Source: Mucilaginibacter sp. Bleaf8
GTDB taxonomy: Bacteria; Bacteroidota; Bacteroidia; Sphingobacteriales; Sphingobacteriaceae
Length of the DNA: 64,000 nt
Direction of reading: 5' to 3'
Assembly: GCF_018390515.1 (NCBI RefSeq)
Contig: NZ_JAHBBK010000002.1
Span: 477,743-541,742 of the forward strand
The notes under the pieces are model-generated. The model was not told the origin of the DNA, ran no database searches, and was given only the letters and a program-made list of their open reading frames with translations. Every line of letters begins with the position of its first letter. Positions within the stretch are counted from its first letter, which is position 1. Shown here piece by piece: positions 28,206 through 41,547 of the stretch. The position numbers were made by a program, and so were the translations under genes.

Positions 28206-30398
28206 ATGACTGTGAAGCTACCTATATCATTAAAAAAATATTTAATTGCCTTGGTTACACTGTGGCTGGCCTTTGGTGCTGATGTGGCACAGGCCCAAAG
28301 CAAAGCCACCTGGATATGGTACCCAGGCGATTATGAGATATGGCTGAGCAACAAAATGCAAAACCGCCGTACCGAACGCGGCTCATTCTTTCCGCCATTC
28401 TGGAAGCTGGACAGCCATTATGTGCTCATTGATTTTCATAAAGATTTTGAATTGGCAGCGCCCGAAGAGGCGGAGATAGCGGTTGAGGGACAGTATAACT
28501 TAAAGCTGGATGGTAAGGCTATATCCGGTTATCCAAAACAAATAACTTTACCGGCAGGTAAGCACCGCATTAGTTTAAAGGTATACAACCAGGGCAGTGT
28601 ACCGGCCGTATTTGTTAAGAGTGCGCATTTGGTATCTGATACCTCCTGGCGGGTAACCTTCGAGGATAAAGAGTGGATTGATGCCTCGGGTAAAACATCC
28701 GATATATCGGCCACGCAGTATTTGTCGGCCGGTGCCTGGAACTTTAACGAGGCATCGGCGCAGCCATCCACCTTTCGCCTGCCTACGGTGGCGCAACAAG
28801 CGGTTAGCCAGGATAAGCAAAAGCATTTCATTTTGGTAGATTTTGGTAAGGAAACGTTCGGTTACATTAAGCTGCAAGGCGTTAAGGGTAAAGGTAGAGT
28901 TACGCTTTACTACGGCGAATCGAAAGAAGAAGCGCTGGATACCCAAGGCGGCGAACTGCTGGATAGGATAGATGTTGACCAGCCACAAATCGGTGATATT
29001 ACGCTGGATGGATCACGTGCATTTCGTTATGTGAATGTGCAATATGATGACGCGGTAGACATCGACAAAGTATCGATGCTGTATGAGTATGCACCTGTTC
29101 AGCAACGTGGCAGTTTTAGCTGTTCCGATGATCAAATCAATAAGATATGGCAGGTATCAGCTTATACCATGCAGCTCAACACCCGCGAATTTTTTATAGA
29201 TGGTATTAAGCGCGATCGCTGGGTATGGTCGGGTGATGCTTACCAGAGTTACCTGATGAATTACTATCTGTATTTTGATTCGCCAACGGTAACCCGCACG
29301 CTGGCGGCATTACGTGGCAAAGATCCGGTTACGAGTCACGTGAATACCATTATGGATTATACCTTTTACTGGTTTATCGGTATTTACGATTATTACCAGT
29401 ATACCGGCGATAAAACTTTCATCCAGCAGTTTTATCCGCGCATGCAAAGCTTGATGAACTACTGCCTGTCGCGCCGCAATAAAGATGGCATGATGGAAGG
29501 CCTTACCGGCGACTGGGTGTTTATTGACTGGGCTGACGGCCTGAGCAAGCAGGGCGAAGTAAGCTTTGAACAGTTGCTGTTGGCTCGTAGCCTCGAAACT
29601 ATGGCTTTATGCGCCAATATTATGCACGACGGTAAAGGTGCAATACTGTATAATGCTGCTGCGAAAGATTTAAAGGCGAAGCTGTTTGCCTACTACTGGA
29701 ACCCGCAAAAGCATGCATTGGTACACAGCCGCATCAATGGTAAGCCTACAGATAACGTAACCCGTTATGCCAACATGTTCTCTATCTTTTTCAACTACTT
29801 TACAAAGGTGCAGAAGCAGGATGTGAAAAAGTATGTGCTATTGAATAACAGCATCCCCAAAATTACTACCCCCTATATGCGATTCTACGAGCTGGAAGCC
29901 CTTTGTGCCATGGGTGAGCAAAATTATGTGCTGCAGCAGATGAAAGACTACTGGGGCGGCATGCTCAACTTGGGTGCTACGTCATTTTGGGAAGAGTATA
30001 ATCCGGATAAAAAAGGAGCGGAGCATTATGCCATGTATGGCCGGCCGTTTGGTAAAAGCTTGTGCCATGCCTGGGGCGCCAGTCCTATTTATTTGTTAGG
30101 CAAGTATTACCTGGGCGTAAAACCAACAGCGCCGGGCTATGCGCACTATCTTATTGAACCGCAATTGGGCGGCCTGCAATGGGTGCAGGGTGCCGTGCCT
30201 ACGCCAGCCGGCGATATTCAGGTATACTGCAATCGTAAACAAATTAAAGTAAATGCAGCCAATGGTATGGGTACGTTGCGCTTTAAAAGCAAAGCGAAGC
30301 CGGTATGTAAAGGTGCTACCTTCAACTTTGCTAACGGGTATTATGAAATGACAGTGCAACCGGGCAAAAACTATACGGTAAACTATAGTGCGCTGTAA
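28206..30398 (+). CDS. GH78-like alpha-L-rhamnosidase, shorter variant
   Basis: A 730-residue secreted protein (signal cleavage near VAQAQ, residue 31). It has lectin-like N-terminal domains, an (alpha/alpha)6 barrel from about residue 300 and a C-terminal beta domain. The active-site region reads DGIKRDRWVWSGD, where the other GH78 in this operon has DCPQRNERMPWLGD, so the usual NER/DER glutamate is replaced by arginine in the local alignment and an aspartate may take its role. A second acid is likely in SFWEEYNPDK. The barrel clearly belongs with GH78, but the motif change could mean a different specificity. Linked to the symporter by a 3-bp gap. Confidence 0.8.
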   Translation: MTVKLPISLKKYLIALVTLWLAFGADVAQAQSKATWIWYPGDYEIWLSNKMQNRRTERGSFFPPFWKLDSHYVLIDFHKDFELAAPEEAEIAVEGQYNLKLDGKAISGYPKQITLPAGKHRISLKVYNQGSVPAVFVKSAHLVSDTSWRVTFEDKEWIDASGKTSDISATQYLSAGAWNFNEASAQPSTFRLPTVAQQAVSQDKQKHFILVDFGKETFGYIKLQGVKGKGRVTLYYGESKEEALDTQGGELLDRIDVDQPQIGDITLDGSRAFRYVNVQYDDAVDIDKVSMLYEYAPVQQRGSFSCSDDQINKIWQVSAYTMQLNTREFFIDGIKRDRWVWSGDAYQSYLMNYYLYFDSPTVTRTLAALRGKDPVTSHVNTIMDYTFYWFIGIYDYYQYTGDKTFIQQFYPRMQSLMNYCLSRRNKDGMMEGLTGDWVFIDWADGLSKQGEVSFEQLLLARSLETMALCANIMHDGKGAILYNAAAKDLKAKLFAYYWNPQKHALVHSRINGKPTDNVTRYANMFSIFFNYFTKVQKQDVKKYVLLNNSIPKITTPYMRFYELEALCAMGEQNYVLQQMKDYWGGMLNLGATSFWEEYNPDKKGAEHYAMYGRPFGKSLCHAWGASPIYLLGKYYLGVKPTAPGYAHYLIEPQLGGLQWVQGAVPTPAGDIQVYCNRKQIKVNAANGMGTLRFKSKAKPVCKGATFNFANGYYEMTVQPGKNYTVNYSAL

Positions 30399-33704
<3,306 letters not shown>

Positions 33705-33707
33705 CGA

Positions 33708-36700
33708 ATGAAGAAAAACATCCTTATAGTATCGGTTTACTTAAGCTGCACCCTGGCAGCTATGCAGGGCTTTGCTCAGTTTCGGGGCAAAGCTCCTGCT
33801 AAGGATGATCTTGCCCGGTTATTTAAGCATCCGCCCGAGTCGGCAAAGCCCTGGGTATTTTGGTACTGGATGCAGGCGAGTGTAAGCAAAGTGGGCATTA
33901 CTGCCGATCTGGAAGCGATGAAGCAGGCCGGTTTAGGCGGTGCGTACCTGATGCCTATCAAAGGCGCGGCTAATCCGCCTTTCATCAATCCGCCCATAGT
34001 ACAACTAACACCGGAGTGGTGGGATATGATACGCTATACTTTTCGCGAGGCCGACCGACTGGGGCTGAAGCTGGCCCTGCACGATTGCGACGGCTTTGCG
34101 CTGGCCGGCGGCCCCTGGATTACGCCGGAATTGTCCATGCAAAAAGTAGTTTGGACTAAAACACAGATTACAGGCGGCAAATTGTTTAATGACACTCTGC
34201 AACGGCCCGAAAACTACAAAGGATATTATAAGGACATTGCTGTGATGGCTTATCCATCGGTACAGGGAGCAGGCGTATCTACAAATACTGTCATCCCTAA
34301 AATAACAACCAGCTTGCCGGGCGTCGATGCACAATACTTGGCCGTGCCGGGTAATAAAAAGAATTTCAGTACTGCCGATTCGTGCTGGATACAACTGGCA
34401 TTTGATAAGCCGTTCACCTGCCGGTCGTTGGTTATCCATACCAATTCCAGCAACTATCAGGCAGAGCGTTTGTTGCTTGAGGTGAGCGATGATGGCAAAG
34501 TTTTCCGCTCATTGGGCCGCTTAGAGCCGCCACGCCACGGTTGGCAGGATGGCGATGCGGAAATTACCCATAGCATTACACCAACCACCGCACGCTATTT
34601 CAGATTTGTATATAATAAAGAAGGCTCCGAGCCAGGCGCAGATGATTTGGATTTTGCCAAATGGAAACCCTCGCTCAAACTAACCGGCATCGAATTGTCT
34701 GCCGAACCCAGAATTCATCAATTTGAGGGTAAAAGCGGTGCCGTTTGGCGCATCAGCAAACATACCACATCACTGCAATTATGCAACGACCTGTGTATCC
34801 CACAAAATCAAATCGTTAACCTCACCGATAAGCTGGATGCACAAGGCCATTTACACTGGCAGGCACCTGCCGGTAACTGGACTATTCTGCGTATGGGGCA
34901 CACCTCAACAGGGCACACCAATGCAACAGCCGGCGGCGGCATGGGATTGGAGTGCGATAAATTTAACCCCGAAGCGGCCCGTATACAATTTAAAAACTGG
35001 TTTGGCGAGGCCATTAAACAAGTTGGCCCGGATATGGCCAAACGCATACTCAAAATATTTCATGTGGATAGCTGGGAATGCGGCAGCCAAAACTGGTCGC
35101 CGGTATTCAGACAGGAGTTTCAAAAACGCCGTGGGTATGATTTGTTGCCGTACTTGCCGGTAATGGCCGGTATACCGGTTGAGAGTGCCGAGCAATCAGA
35201 AAAAGTTTTGAGCGATGTGAGGCAAACCATAGCGGAGCTACTGGTTGATAATTTTTATGGTACTATGGCTAAATTGGCTCATGAGCAGGGCTGTACCTTC
35301 AGCGGTGAAAGCGTGGCCCCAACCATGACGAGTGATGGTATGTTGCACTATAGCCAGGTTGATTTGCCCATGGGCGAATTCTGGCTGCGCAGCCCCACGC
35401 ACGATAAACCGAATGATATGCTGGATGCTATATCAGGTGGCCATATTTATGGTAAAAAAATCATTGGAGCTGAATCTTTTACAGAATTACGCACCATGTG
35501 GGACGAGCACCCCGCTATGCTTAAGGCCGCGGCCGACCGCAACCTGGCCTTGGGTGTAAACCGTTTTGTATTTCACGTAAACACCCACAACCCCTGGATG
35601 GATAGGAAACCTGGTTTTACGCTGGATGGCATTGGTTTGTTTATGCAGCGTGATCAAACCTGGTGGAAACCTGGCAGGGCTTGGATTGAATACATGCAAC
35701 GCTGCCAGGCCCTGTTGCAGCAAGGCCGCCCGGTGGTAGATATCGCTGTGTTTACAGGCGAGGATATACCGCGCCGGGCTGTACTACCCGATAGGCTGGT
35801 ACCTGTATTGCCGGGGTTGTTCGGTAAAGAAAGGGTACAGGCCGAACAAGTGCGCCTGGCCAATGCCGGCGTTCCGTTACGTACTATGCCCATCGGCGTA
35901 ACCAGCAGCGCCAACATGACGGATGCCGGGCAATGGGTTAACCCTTTACATGGGTATGCTTATGATTCTTTTAACATGGACGCATTGATGCGCTTAGCCA
36001 AGGTAAGTAATGGCCGAATTGAACTGCCGGGCGGCGCCAGCTACAAGGTGCTGGTAGTGCCCGGTGCAACGCGCATGTCGCCTAACGGTAATGTATTGTC
36101 TGCACAGGTAACGCAGCGCCTACAGGAGTTGGTTAATGCCGGGGCAACTATCGTTATAGGTAATGAGATGCAAGTAAAGCAGTCGGGTAAAGGCAGGGTG
36201 CTAAATGTGCCTTATCAACCTGCAACGTTTGATGAGGTTGGCTTAGCTCCGGATGTGATCTGTAAAGGTAGTTCAGGCACCATTGCTGAAGGCATAGCCT
36301 GGTCGCACCATACATCAGGTAGCTTTGATATCTACTTTATATCAAATCAGGCAGATAAGCAGCGTGCCGTTAATTTATCGCTACGTACCACCGGCCGTAT
36401 ACCCGAATTGTTTGATCCCGTTACCGGGTTAACCAGGCAGGCCAAAAGCTGGCAACAGGTAAACGGACGAACAATAGTGCCCGTACAATTATCCGAGAAC
36501 GGGTCAGTTTTTATTGTGTTTAAAAGGCTTGTTCAAACTCTCAAAAACCAATCACTGCAGACAAACAATGTCCCTGCTGTACAAACGCTGTTGACGCCTA
36601 AACCGAATTGGGACGTAACCTTTGATGCTAAAATGGGCGGGCCAAAAGCCCCGGTAAAGTTCACCTCCTTGCATGATTGGAGCACCGCGACTGATTCTGC

Positions 36701-37067
36701 CATCAAATATTACTCGGGTACGGCTATTTACCGGCAACAGTTTAGTTGGAAAAATACAGTGAAGGGAGATGTTTGGTTAAATGTAGGCACTGTATATAAC
36801 CTTGCAGAGGTATATGTAAACAACATCCCGTGTGGTGTGGCGTGGACAGCCCCTTACCGGGTCAACATTAGCAAAGCTTTAAAGCTGGGAACAAATACGA
36901 TCAGGATTGAAGTGACCAATACATGGGCTAACCGCCTGATGGGAGACCATGGCTTGCCAATTGAAAAGCAGGTAACCTGGACAAATGCTCCTTATCGTTT
37001 GGATGGGAAATCACTGCTACCGGCTGGCTTAATTGGACCTGTCGTGATAGAGCAGCTCAAATGGTGA
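33708..37067 (+). CDS. GH106 alpha-L-rhamnosidase
   Basis: An 1119-residue secreted protein (signal cleavage near GFAQ, residue 24). It begins with the GH106 signature PWVFWYWMQASVSKVGITAD and GLGGAYLMPIKG, continues through the TIM barrel with FHVDSWECGSQNW and GAESFTELRTMWDEHP, and ends in beta-sandwich domains (VWLNVGTVYNLAEVYVNN). The glutamates in SWECGSQ and ESFTE are good candidates for catalytic or calcium-coordinating acids, by analogy with GH106 enzymes. GH106 cleaves alpha-L-rhamnose, including rhamnose linkages in RG-II. It is the third rhamnosidase-type gene in this operon. Confidence 0.9.
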   Translation: MKKNILIVSVYLSCTLAAMQGFAQFRGKAPAKDDLARLFKHPPESAKPWVFWYWMQASVSKVGITADLEAMKQAGLGGAYLMPIKGAANPPFINPPIVQLTPEWWDMIRYTFREADRLGLKLALHDCDGFALAGGPWITPELSMQKVVWTKTQITGGKLFNDTLQRPENYKGYYKDIAVMAYPSVQGAGVSTNTVIPKITTSLPGVDAQYLAVPGNKKNFSTADSCWIQLAFDKPFTCRSLVIHTNSSNYQAERLLLEVSDDGKVFRSLGRLEPPRHGWQDGDAEITHSITPTTARYFRFVYNKEGSEPGADDLDFAKWKPSLKLTGIELSAEPRIHQFEGKSGAVWRISKHTTSLQLCNDLCIPQNQIVNLTDKLDAQGHLHWQAPAGNWTILRMGHTSTGHTNATAGGGMGLECDKFNPEAARIQFKNWFGEAIKQVGPDMAKRILKIFHVDSWECGSQNWSPVFRQEFQKRRGYDLLPYLPVMAGIPVESAEQSEKVLSDVRQTIAELLVDNFYGTMAKLAHEQGCTFSGESVAPTMTSDGMLHYSQVDLPMGEFWLRSPTHDKPNDMLDAISGGHIYGKKIIGAESFTELRTMWDEHPAMLKAAADRNLALGVNRFVFHVNTHNPWMDRKPGFTLDGIGLFMQRDQTWWKPGRAWIEYMQRCQALLQQGRPVVDIAVFTGEDIPRRAVLPDRLVPVLPGLFGKERVQAEQVRLANAGVPLRTMPIGVTSSANMTDAGQWVNPLHGYAYDSFNMDALMRLAKVSNGRIELPGGASYKVLVVPGATRMSPNGNVLSAQVTQRLQELVNAGATIVIGNEMQVKQSGKGRVLNVPYQPATFDEVGLAPDVICKGSSGTIAEGIAWSHHTSGSFDIYFISNQADKQRAVNLSLRTTGRIPELFDPVTGLTRQAKSWQQVNGRTIVPVQLSENGSVFIVFKRLVQTLKNQSLQTNNVPAVQTLLTPKPNWDVTFDAKMGGPKAPVKFTSLHDWSTATDSAIKYYSGTAIYRQQFSWKNTVKGDVWLNVGTVYNLAEVYVNNIPCGVAWTAPYRVNISKALKLGTNTIRIEVTNTWANRLMGDHGLPIEKQVTWTNAPYRLDGKSLLPAGLIGPVVIEQLKW

Positions 37068-37085
37068 ACGTAATTAAGTAAAGAT

Positions 37086-39131
37086 ATGATGAAAAATGTG
37101 ATGCAAACCGGACTCGGTATAATGCTTACTATCGCAGGTCTTTGCGGGCAGGCTATTGCCCAGAACAAGGCATTGGTAAATACATCTGCCAGCCCTTATG
37201 CTAAGCTAAGCAGCATAGATATGGGCAACGTAACCTGGACCGAAGGTTTTTGGGCCGACAGGTTTCAGGTTTGCCGCGATTCCATGATACCCAACTTATG
37301 GAAGGTTTACACCGATGCCAACGTGAGCCATTCCTACAAAAACTTTGAAATTGCAGCCGGCTTGGACACCGGTTCGCATGCTGGTCCGCCGTTTCATGAT
37401 GGTGACTTTTATAAGTTGTTTGAGGCAGTGGCCAGTATGTACAGCATCAACCATGATCCTAAACTGGATGCCTTAATGGGTCGTACCATCGCTGTTATTG
37501 CCAAAGCGCAGCGGGCTGATGGTTACATCCATACACCTACCATTATTGCCGAGCGCCAGGATCCCAAAAAGGCTAAAGCCTTTGCCGACCGACTGAATTT
37601 TGAAACCTATAACCTGGGCCATTTGATGACGGCCGGCTGCGTTCATTATCGTGCCACAGGTAAAAGAACATTGCTCAACATCGCCATCCGGGCTACCGAT
37701 TATCTGTATAACTTTTACAAAACTGCATCGCCCGAATTGGCTCGAAATGCCATTTGCCCTTCGCACTATATGGGCGTGGTGGAGATGTATCGCACCACAC
37801 GGAATCCTAAGTACCTGGAGCTTTCCAAAAACTTAATTGATATACGCGGACTAATGCAGAATGGGACGGACGATAACCAGGACCGTATACCGTTCCGTAA
37901 ACAAACAAAAGCAATGGGGCATGCCGTTAGGGCTAACTATTTGTTTGCCGGAGCAGCCGATGTATATGCCGAAACCGGCGATACTACACTGCTGCATACG
38001 CTGAACCTGATGTGGAATGACGTGGTAAACCGTAAAATGTACATTACTGGTGGTTGCGGTGCCTTATACGATGGTGTATCGCCAGACGGTACTTCGTATG
38101 ATCCGAATGAAGTGCAGAAAGTTCACCAGGCATACGGGCGCGATTACCAGTTGCCCAACTTTACTGCGCATAACGAAACTTGCGCCAATATTGGCAATGT
38201 GCTTTGGAACTGGCGCATGTTGCAGGCCACTGCCGATGCCAAGTATGCCGACGTAATGGAGCTGGCCTTATACAACAGCGTGCTTTCGGGCATCAGTTTA
38301 AATGGCAAGAACTTTTTGTATACAAACCCACTAAGTTTTTCGGACGAGCTGCCTTTTCAGCAGCGGTGGTCAAAGGATAGGGTAGGGTACATCAAGCTAT
38401 CCAACTGTTGTCCGCCTAATGTGGTACGCACCATAGCCGAGGTAAGCGATTATGCCTACAGCGTGTCCGACCAGGGTCTGTACTTCAATTTGTATGGCGG
38501 TAATGTACTAAATACAACATTAGAAGATGGCTCAACACTAAAGTTAGCTCAGGAAACAGCGTATCCCTGGGATGGCAGGGTAAGCATCCGTTTTGAAAAA
38601 GCTCCGGCGAAAAGCTATTCATTATTCCTGCGCATTCCAGGCTGGTGCGCAGGGGCAACCTTGCTGGTGAATGGTAAGCCAATGAGCGTTACGCTTGCTG
38701 CAGGAAGTTATGCAGAGGTAAACCGCAAATGGAAAACCGGTGACCGCGTAGAACTGAACTTGCCCATGCCCGTAAAGCTTATGGAGGCTAATCCGCTGGT
38801 TGAAGAGATTCGCAACCAGGTGGCTGTAAAACGCGGACCGGTTGTTTACTGTATCGAATCAGCTGATTTGCCACAGAATCAAAAGATATTCAATATTGCT
38901 ATACCAGCGCAGGCTAATTTCACTACTGAATCCATCCGCATTGAAAATACTGAGATAATGAGTTTAACAGCTAAAGCTGATGTGAACAACAAAACAAACT
39001 GGAACAATACGCTTTACCGCGAAGTATCCAATGCCGACAAGAAACAGGTAAACATTCGTTTGATTCCATATTTTGCCTGGGGCAACCGCGGCCATGTGGA
39101 TATGGAAACCTGGTTGCCGCTAAACCGGTAA
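37086..39131 (+). CDS. GH127-family glycosidase (beta-L-arabinofuranosidase type)
   Basis: A 681-residue secreted protein (signal cleavage near AIAQ). The (alpha/alpha)6 barrel shows GH127 hallmarks: FEIAAGLDTG, YITGGCGALYDG, then Glu364 and Cys366 in HNETCANIG and Cys441-Cys442 in SNCCPPN. These correspond to the zinc-binding Glu/Cys/Cys/Cys set of characterised GH127 beta-L-arabinofuranosidases, whose nucleophile is a cysteine. In RG-II one GH127 member removes aceric acid and others remove beta-L-arabinofuranose; I cannot separate these by sequence. It is the last gene of the long operon and faces a converging - strand gene. Confidence 0.9.
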   Translation: MMKNVMQTGLGIMLTIAGLCGQAIAQNKALVNTSASPYAKLSSIDMGNVTWTEGFWADRFQVCRDSMIPNLWKVYTDANVSHSYKNFEIAAGLDTGSHAGPPFHDGDFYKLFEAVASMYSINHDPKLDALMGRTIAVIAKAQRADGYIHTPTIIAERQDPKKAKAFADRLNFETYNLGHLMTAGCVHYRATGKRTLLNIAIRATDYLYNFYKTASPELARNAICPSHYMGVVEMYRTTRNPKYLELSKNLIDIRGLMQNGTDDNQDRIPFRKQTKAMGHAVRANYLFAGAADVYAETGDTTLLHTLNLMWNDVVNRKMYITGGCGALYDGVSPDGTSYDPNEVQKVHQAYGRDYQLPNFTAHNETCANIGNVLWNWRMLQATADAKYADVMELALYNSVLSGISLNGKNFLYTNPLSFSDELPFQQRWSKDRVGYIKLSNCCPPNVVRTIAEVSDYAYSVSDQGLYFNLYGGNVLNTTLEDGSTLKLAQETAYPWDGRVSIRFEKAPAKSYSLFLRIPGWCAGATLLVNGKPMSVTLAAGSYAEVNRKWKTGDRVELNLPMPVKLMEANPLVEEIRNQVAVKRGPVVYCIESADLPQNQKIFNIAIPAQANFTTESIRIENTEIMSLTAKADVNNKTNWNNTLYREVSNADKKQVNIRLIPYFAWGNRGHVDMETWLPLNR

Positions 39132-39150
39132 TTCAAGCTCTTACACTGCA

Positions 39151-39211
39151 ATTTCGAACAATAAGCGATAGGTATGGTATGCCGCGTGCGTATTTCGCTA
39201 TTGTTCGAAAT
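39151..39211. repeat. Imperfect inverted repeat between convergent genes (REP-like or bidirectional terminator)
   Basis: The arm ATTTCGAACAATAAGCG at 39151-39167 is matched by CGCTATTGTTCGAAAT at 39196-39211, with a single bulged base and an inner loop of about 28 bases. It fills most of the 90-bp gap between the GH127 stop and the converging DUF5703 stop. No long T run follows the stem on either strand. On the - strand it reads CATTTCGAACAATAGCGAAAT, resembling short intergenic repeats I remember from other Bacteroidota genomes; that comparison is from memory. Confidence 0.6.
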
Positions 39212-39221
39212 GACGGTATAA

Positions 39222-41534
39222 TTAATTAAGCATATTAACCACATCCTGCCGGCGCGATTCGGGAAGTACTTTTAACTGTTCAATCTTTCCATTCTTAACC
39301 GTAGCTTCAACCGTTGTATTGTAAGGGGCGTGCAGTTTAAAGTGCACATCCCATGCTTTAGGCCAGGCAGGGAAAAGGTATATCTTTTTGCCGTCGGTTT
39401 GCAGCAGCATTTCCTGCAGGCCTATCATGCCCGAGCCGCCCCAGTTATGGTCGGGCGTCCAATCAAACCCCGGACCCCAAAAAGCAGGGAAGCGGCGGCC
39501 GGAATCTTTTAGTTTAAAAGTGGTCAGCCTGGCTGCTTCATCGGTTAAACCCAGTCGTGCTGCAAAAAGGTTATCCTGTTTCCAGCCCACGCCGCTCCTG
39601 AATTTGACAGCCAGCGTATCATATTTCCAGGTGTTTACCGCAACATCTCGATCCGGCTTACCTATGCCATAAATTCCCCACGGGTAAACCGGGTATAATT
39701 GCGTACTTTCCGTGTTATTAACCCGTTCCCAAGTTATAGCTGGGGCGATAGTTTTATGCCCGTTAAAATCGCGAAAGCTAATTGGTGGGATACGCTTAAG
39801 CATAGCTTCCCAGTTGTTGCGTTGTTCTGTACTTAGATAAGTACCCGGTAATTGCAACAGGCGGGTAAGCACCGTTTGTAAAGCGGCAATGGTAGAGCTG
39901 GCGTTGTAAGCCATTTTGTAGGTTTCACCTCCCGAACCGGGATATAAAATTAGATGACCAGCAGCATCAAAAGCTTTGCTGCCCCGGTTGCGGGCCAGGT
40001 ACTGGTAATGTTCGTTGAAAAAGGTAAGGCAGCTTTCAATAAAGGGCAGGTATTCGGATATATCTTTACCGGTATATCGTTCCGTCTCCAGCATCATCAG
40101 GCAAAACTCCAGTACGGTATCCCATTCATACTCCAGCCAGGCATTGTATTCCATCCCTTTATCATAAGCAGGTGGGCGTTTTAGGCCATATTCGGCAATG
40201 TTGGGTAAGCCAAAGTTTTCCAGTTGCTCGGTAAAACTGGCTCCCTTATGGTTCCAGTATATTTTTGAGCGCAGCTCGGCATTGTGCAGTGAGCGCAGGT
40301 AAAAATCAAACTGCGGTTTCATCATATCCCAATCGCCGTTCTTAAGCATTGGGAAGTACACCAGCCGCTGGTTCTGCGCCGTCATTAAGCCGCCGCCCCA
40401 ATTCCGGAAATCAGGTGTAAATTTAAGTGTCGAATCCGTGAGTTGTGAATCGTACGTAAACAAGCCGCCGTTAAATTTAGTAGGATATTGCCCGTATGCA
40501 TTACACCCCAGCATATAGCGAAACAGCTGGTAATTGCGGCCAACCTGCCACTCGGTTGTGTTAGGCTGATTGGTGTTAATAAAAACAAAGCTCTGGTTCC
40601 AGTACTGTTTCCACCAATTGTATGTGTTTTGCCTGGCCTGTTGCTTGTTTTTTAAAGCTTCGGTAATAATATTTTTTAAGCCGTTTTGCCACACTGCTAA
40701 AGATGGTGCCTGCCCGGTATGTAAATAAATTTCGATGTTTTGCTTTTTAACAGGCTGGGTGTTCTGCAAGCGCCAGCCCTTAAAATCGGTGCTTAAATAG
40801 CGCCCCGAGTAGTTACCGGCTGCTTTCATTCCGGCAGCTACCATATAGCCGCCGAAAGTGAGATTTTTTAAAGGATTAAAAAGCTGTGTCTTTACACTTT
40901 CCATTCCCTCGTGCCTAACGGTAGCATCAAACACCGTGGTATCGCGATTGCGATGATAAAACTGTACGCCATTATCCTGGAAAGCCACCTCGTCATGATA
41001 GGTTTTGGTGTCGGGCCTGGGTGCCCACTTCCAGGAGCTTTGGTTGCTTTCTTTTACCTTAAGAGGACGGTCTGCAAAACGCCAGTTTTCGTAACCGGCT
41101 TCGGCAATAACCGGTTTGTTACTTTGTAGTTCAATATGAATCACCGGGCGGTGAACGTCCACCCAAATATTCAACTTCGCATTCAGGTTGCCACTTTTGC
41201 CTTCAATAATTATATCCCCATTCTTTAATGAAAGCTCTTGTCGGAAGTTTTGCCCCGCAAAAGGGTTAGGCATCATCTTTAACCGTACGCGCCCCAGTTT
41301 TAAAAAGCTGTTGTTCTCATCAAAAGTGCCGCTACGCGATATATAGAATAGCAGCTCGCCATTTTCCACCCAAACATTCAAACCAATATCGCCACCACCG
41401 CAGGGCATCGATTCGCCTGCATTTTTGCTTTGGCTGGTCCATACCACATGGCTTTGCTGCAACTCCGCAGGCTGGGCAAGCAAGGTAGCACCACCGGTTA
41501 TGAATAAGAGCAGGGCAAGTACAAAAGCTTTCAT
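39222..41534 (-). CDS. DUF5703-containing, GH95-like (alpha/alpha)6 secreted glycosidase
   Basis: A 770-residue protein with a signal peptide (LALLLFITGGATLLAQ). Residues about 22-300 form a beta-rich N-terminal domain resembling DUF5703 (WTSQSKNAGESMPCGGGDIGL). Residues about 310-700 form an all-helical barrel (FRYMLGCNAYGQYPTKFNGG, NWGGGLMTAQNQRLVYFPML, YNAWLEYEWDTVLEF), followed by a C-terminal beta domain. The plan resembles GH95 fucosidases/L-galactosidases. Activity is unproven. It is the last gene of a three-gene - strand unit, 13 bp after the SGNH esterase. Chain A of RG-II carries L-galactose, which GH95 enzymes can remove, so this is a tempting but untested role. Confidence 0.7.
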   Translation of the reverse strand: MKAFVLALLLFITGGATLLAQPAELQQSHVVWTSQSKNAGESMPCGGGDIGLNVWVENGELLFYISRSGTFDENNSFLKLGRVRLKMMPNPFAGQNFRQELSLKNGDIIIEGKSGNLNAKLNIWVDVHRPVIHIELQSNKPVIAEAGYENWRFADRPLKVKESNQSSWKWAPRPDTKTYHDEVAFQDNGVQFYHRNRDTTVFDATVRHEGMESVKTQLFNPLKNLTFGGYMVAAGMKAAGNYSGRYLSTDFKGWRLQNTQPVKKQNIEIYLHTGQAPSLAVWQNGLKNIITEALKNKQQARQNTYNWWKQYWNQSFVFINTNQPNTTEWQVGRNYQLFRYMLGCNAYGQYPTKFNGGLFTYDSQLTDSTLKFTPDFRNWGGGLMTAQNQRLVYFPMLKNGDWDMMKPQFDFYLRSLHNAELRSKIYWNHKGASFTEQLENFGLPNIAEYGLKRPPAYDKGMEYNAWLEYEWDTVLEFCLMMLETERYTGKDISEYLPFIESCLTFFNEHYQYLARNRGSKAFDAAGHLILYPGSGGETYKMAYNASSTIAALQTVLTRLLQLPGTYLSTEQRNNWEAMLKRIPPISFRDFNGHKTIAPAITWERVNNTESTQLYPVYPWGIYGIGKPDRDVAVNTWKYDTLAVKFRSGVGWKQDNLFAARLGLTDEAARLTTFKLKDSGRRFPAFWGPGFDWTPDHNWGGSGMIGLQEMLLQTDGKKIYLFPAWPKAWDVHFKLHAPYNTTVEATVKNGKIEQLKVLPESRRQDVVNMLN

Positions 41535-41547
41535 TTAGATGATTTAC

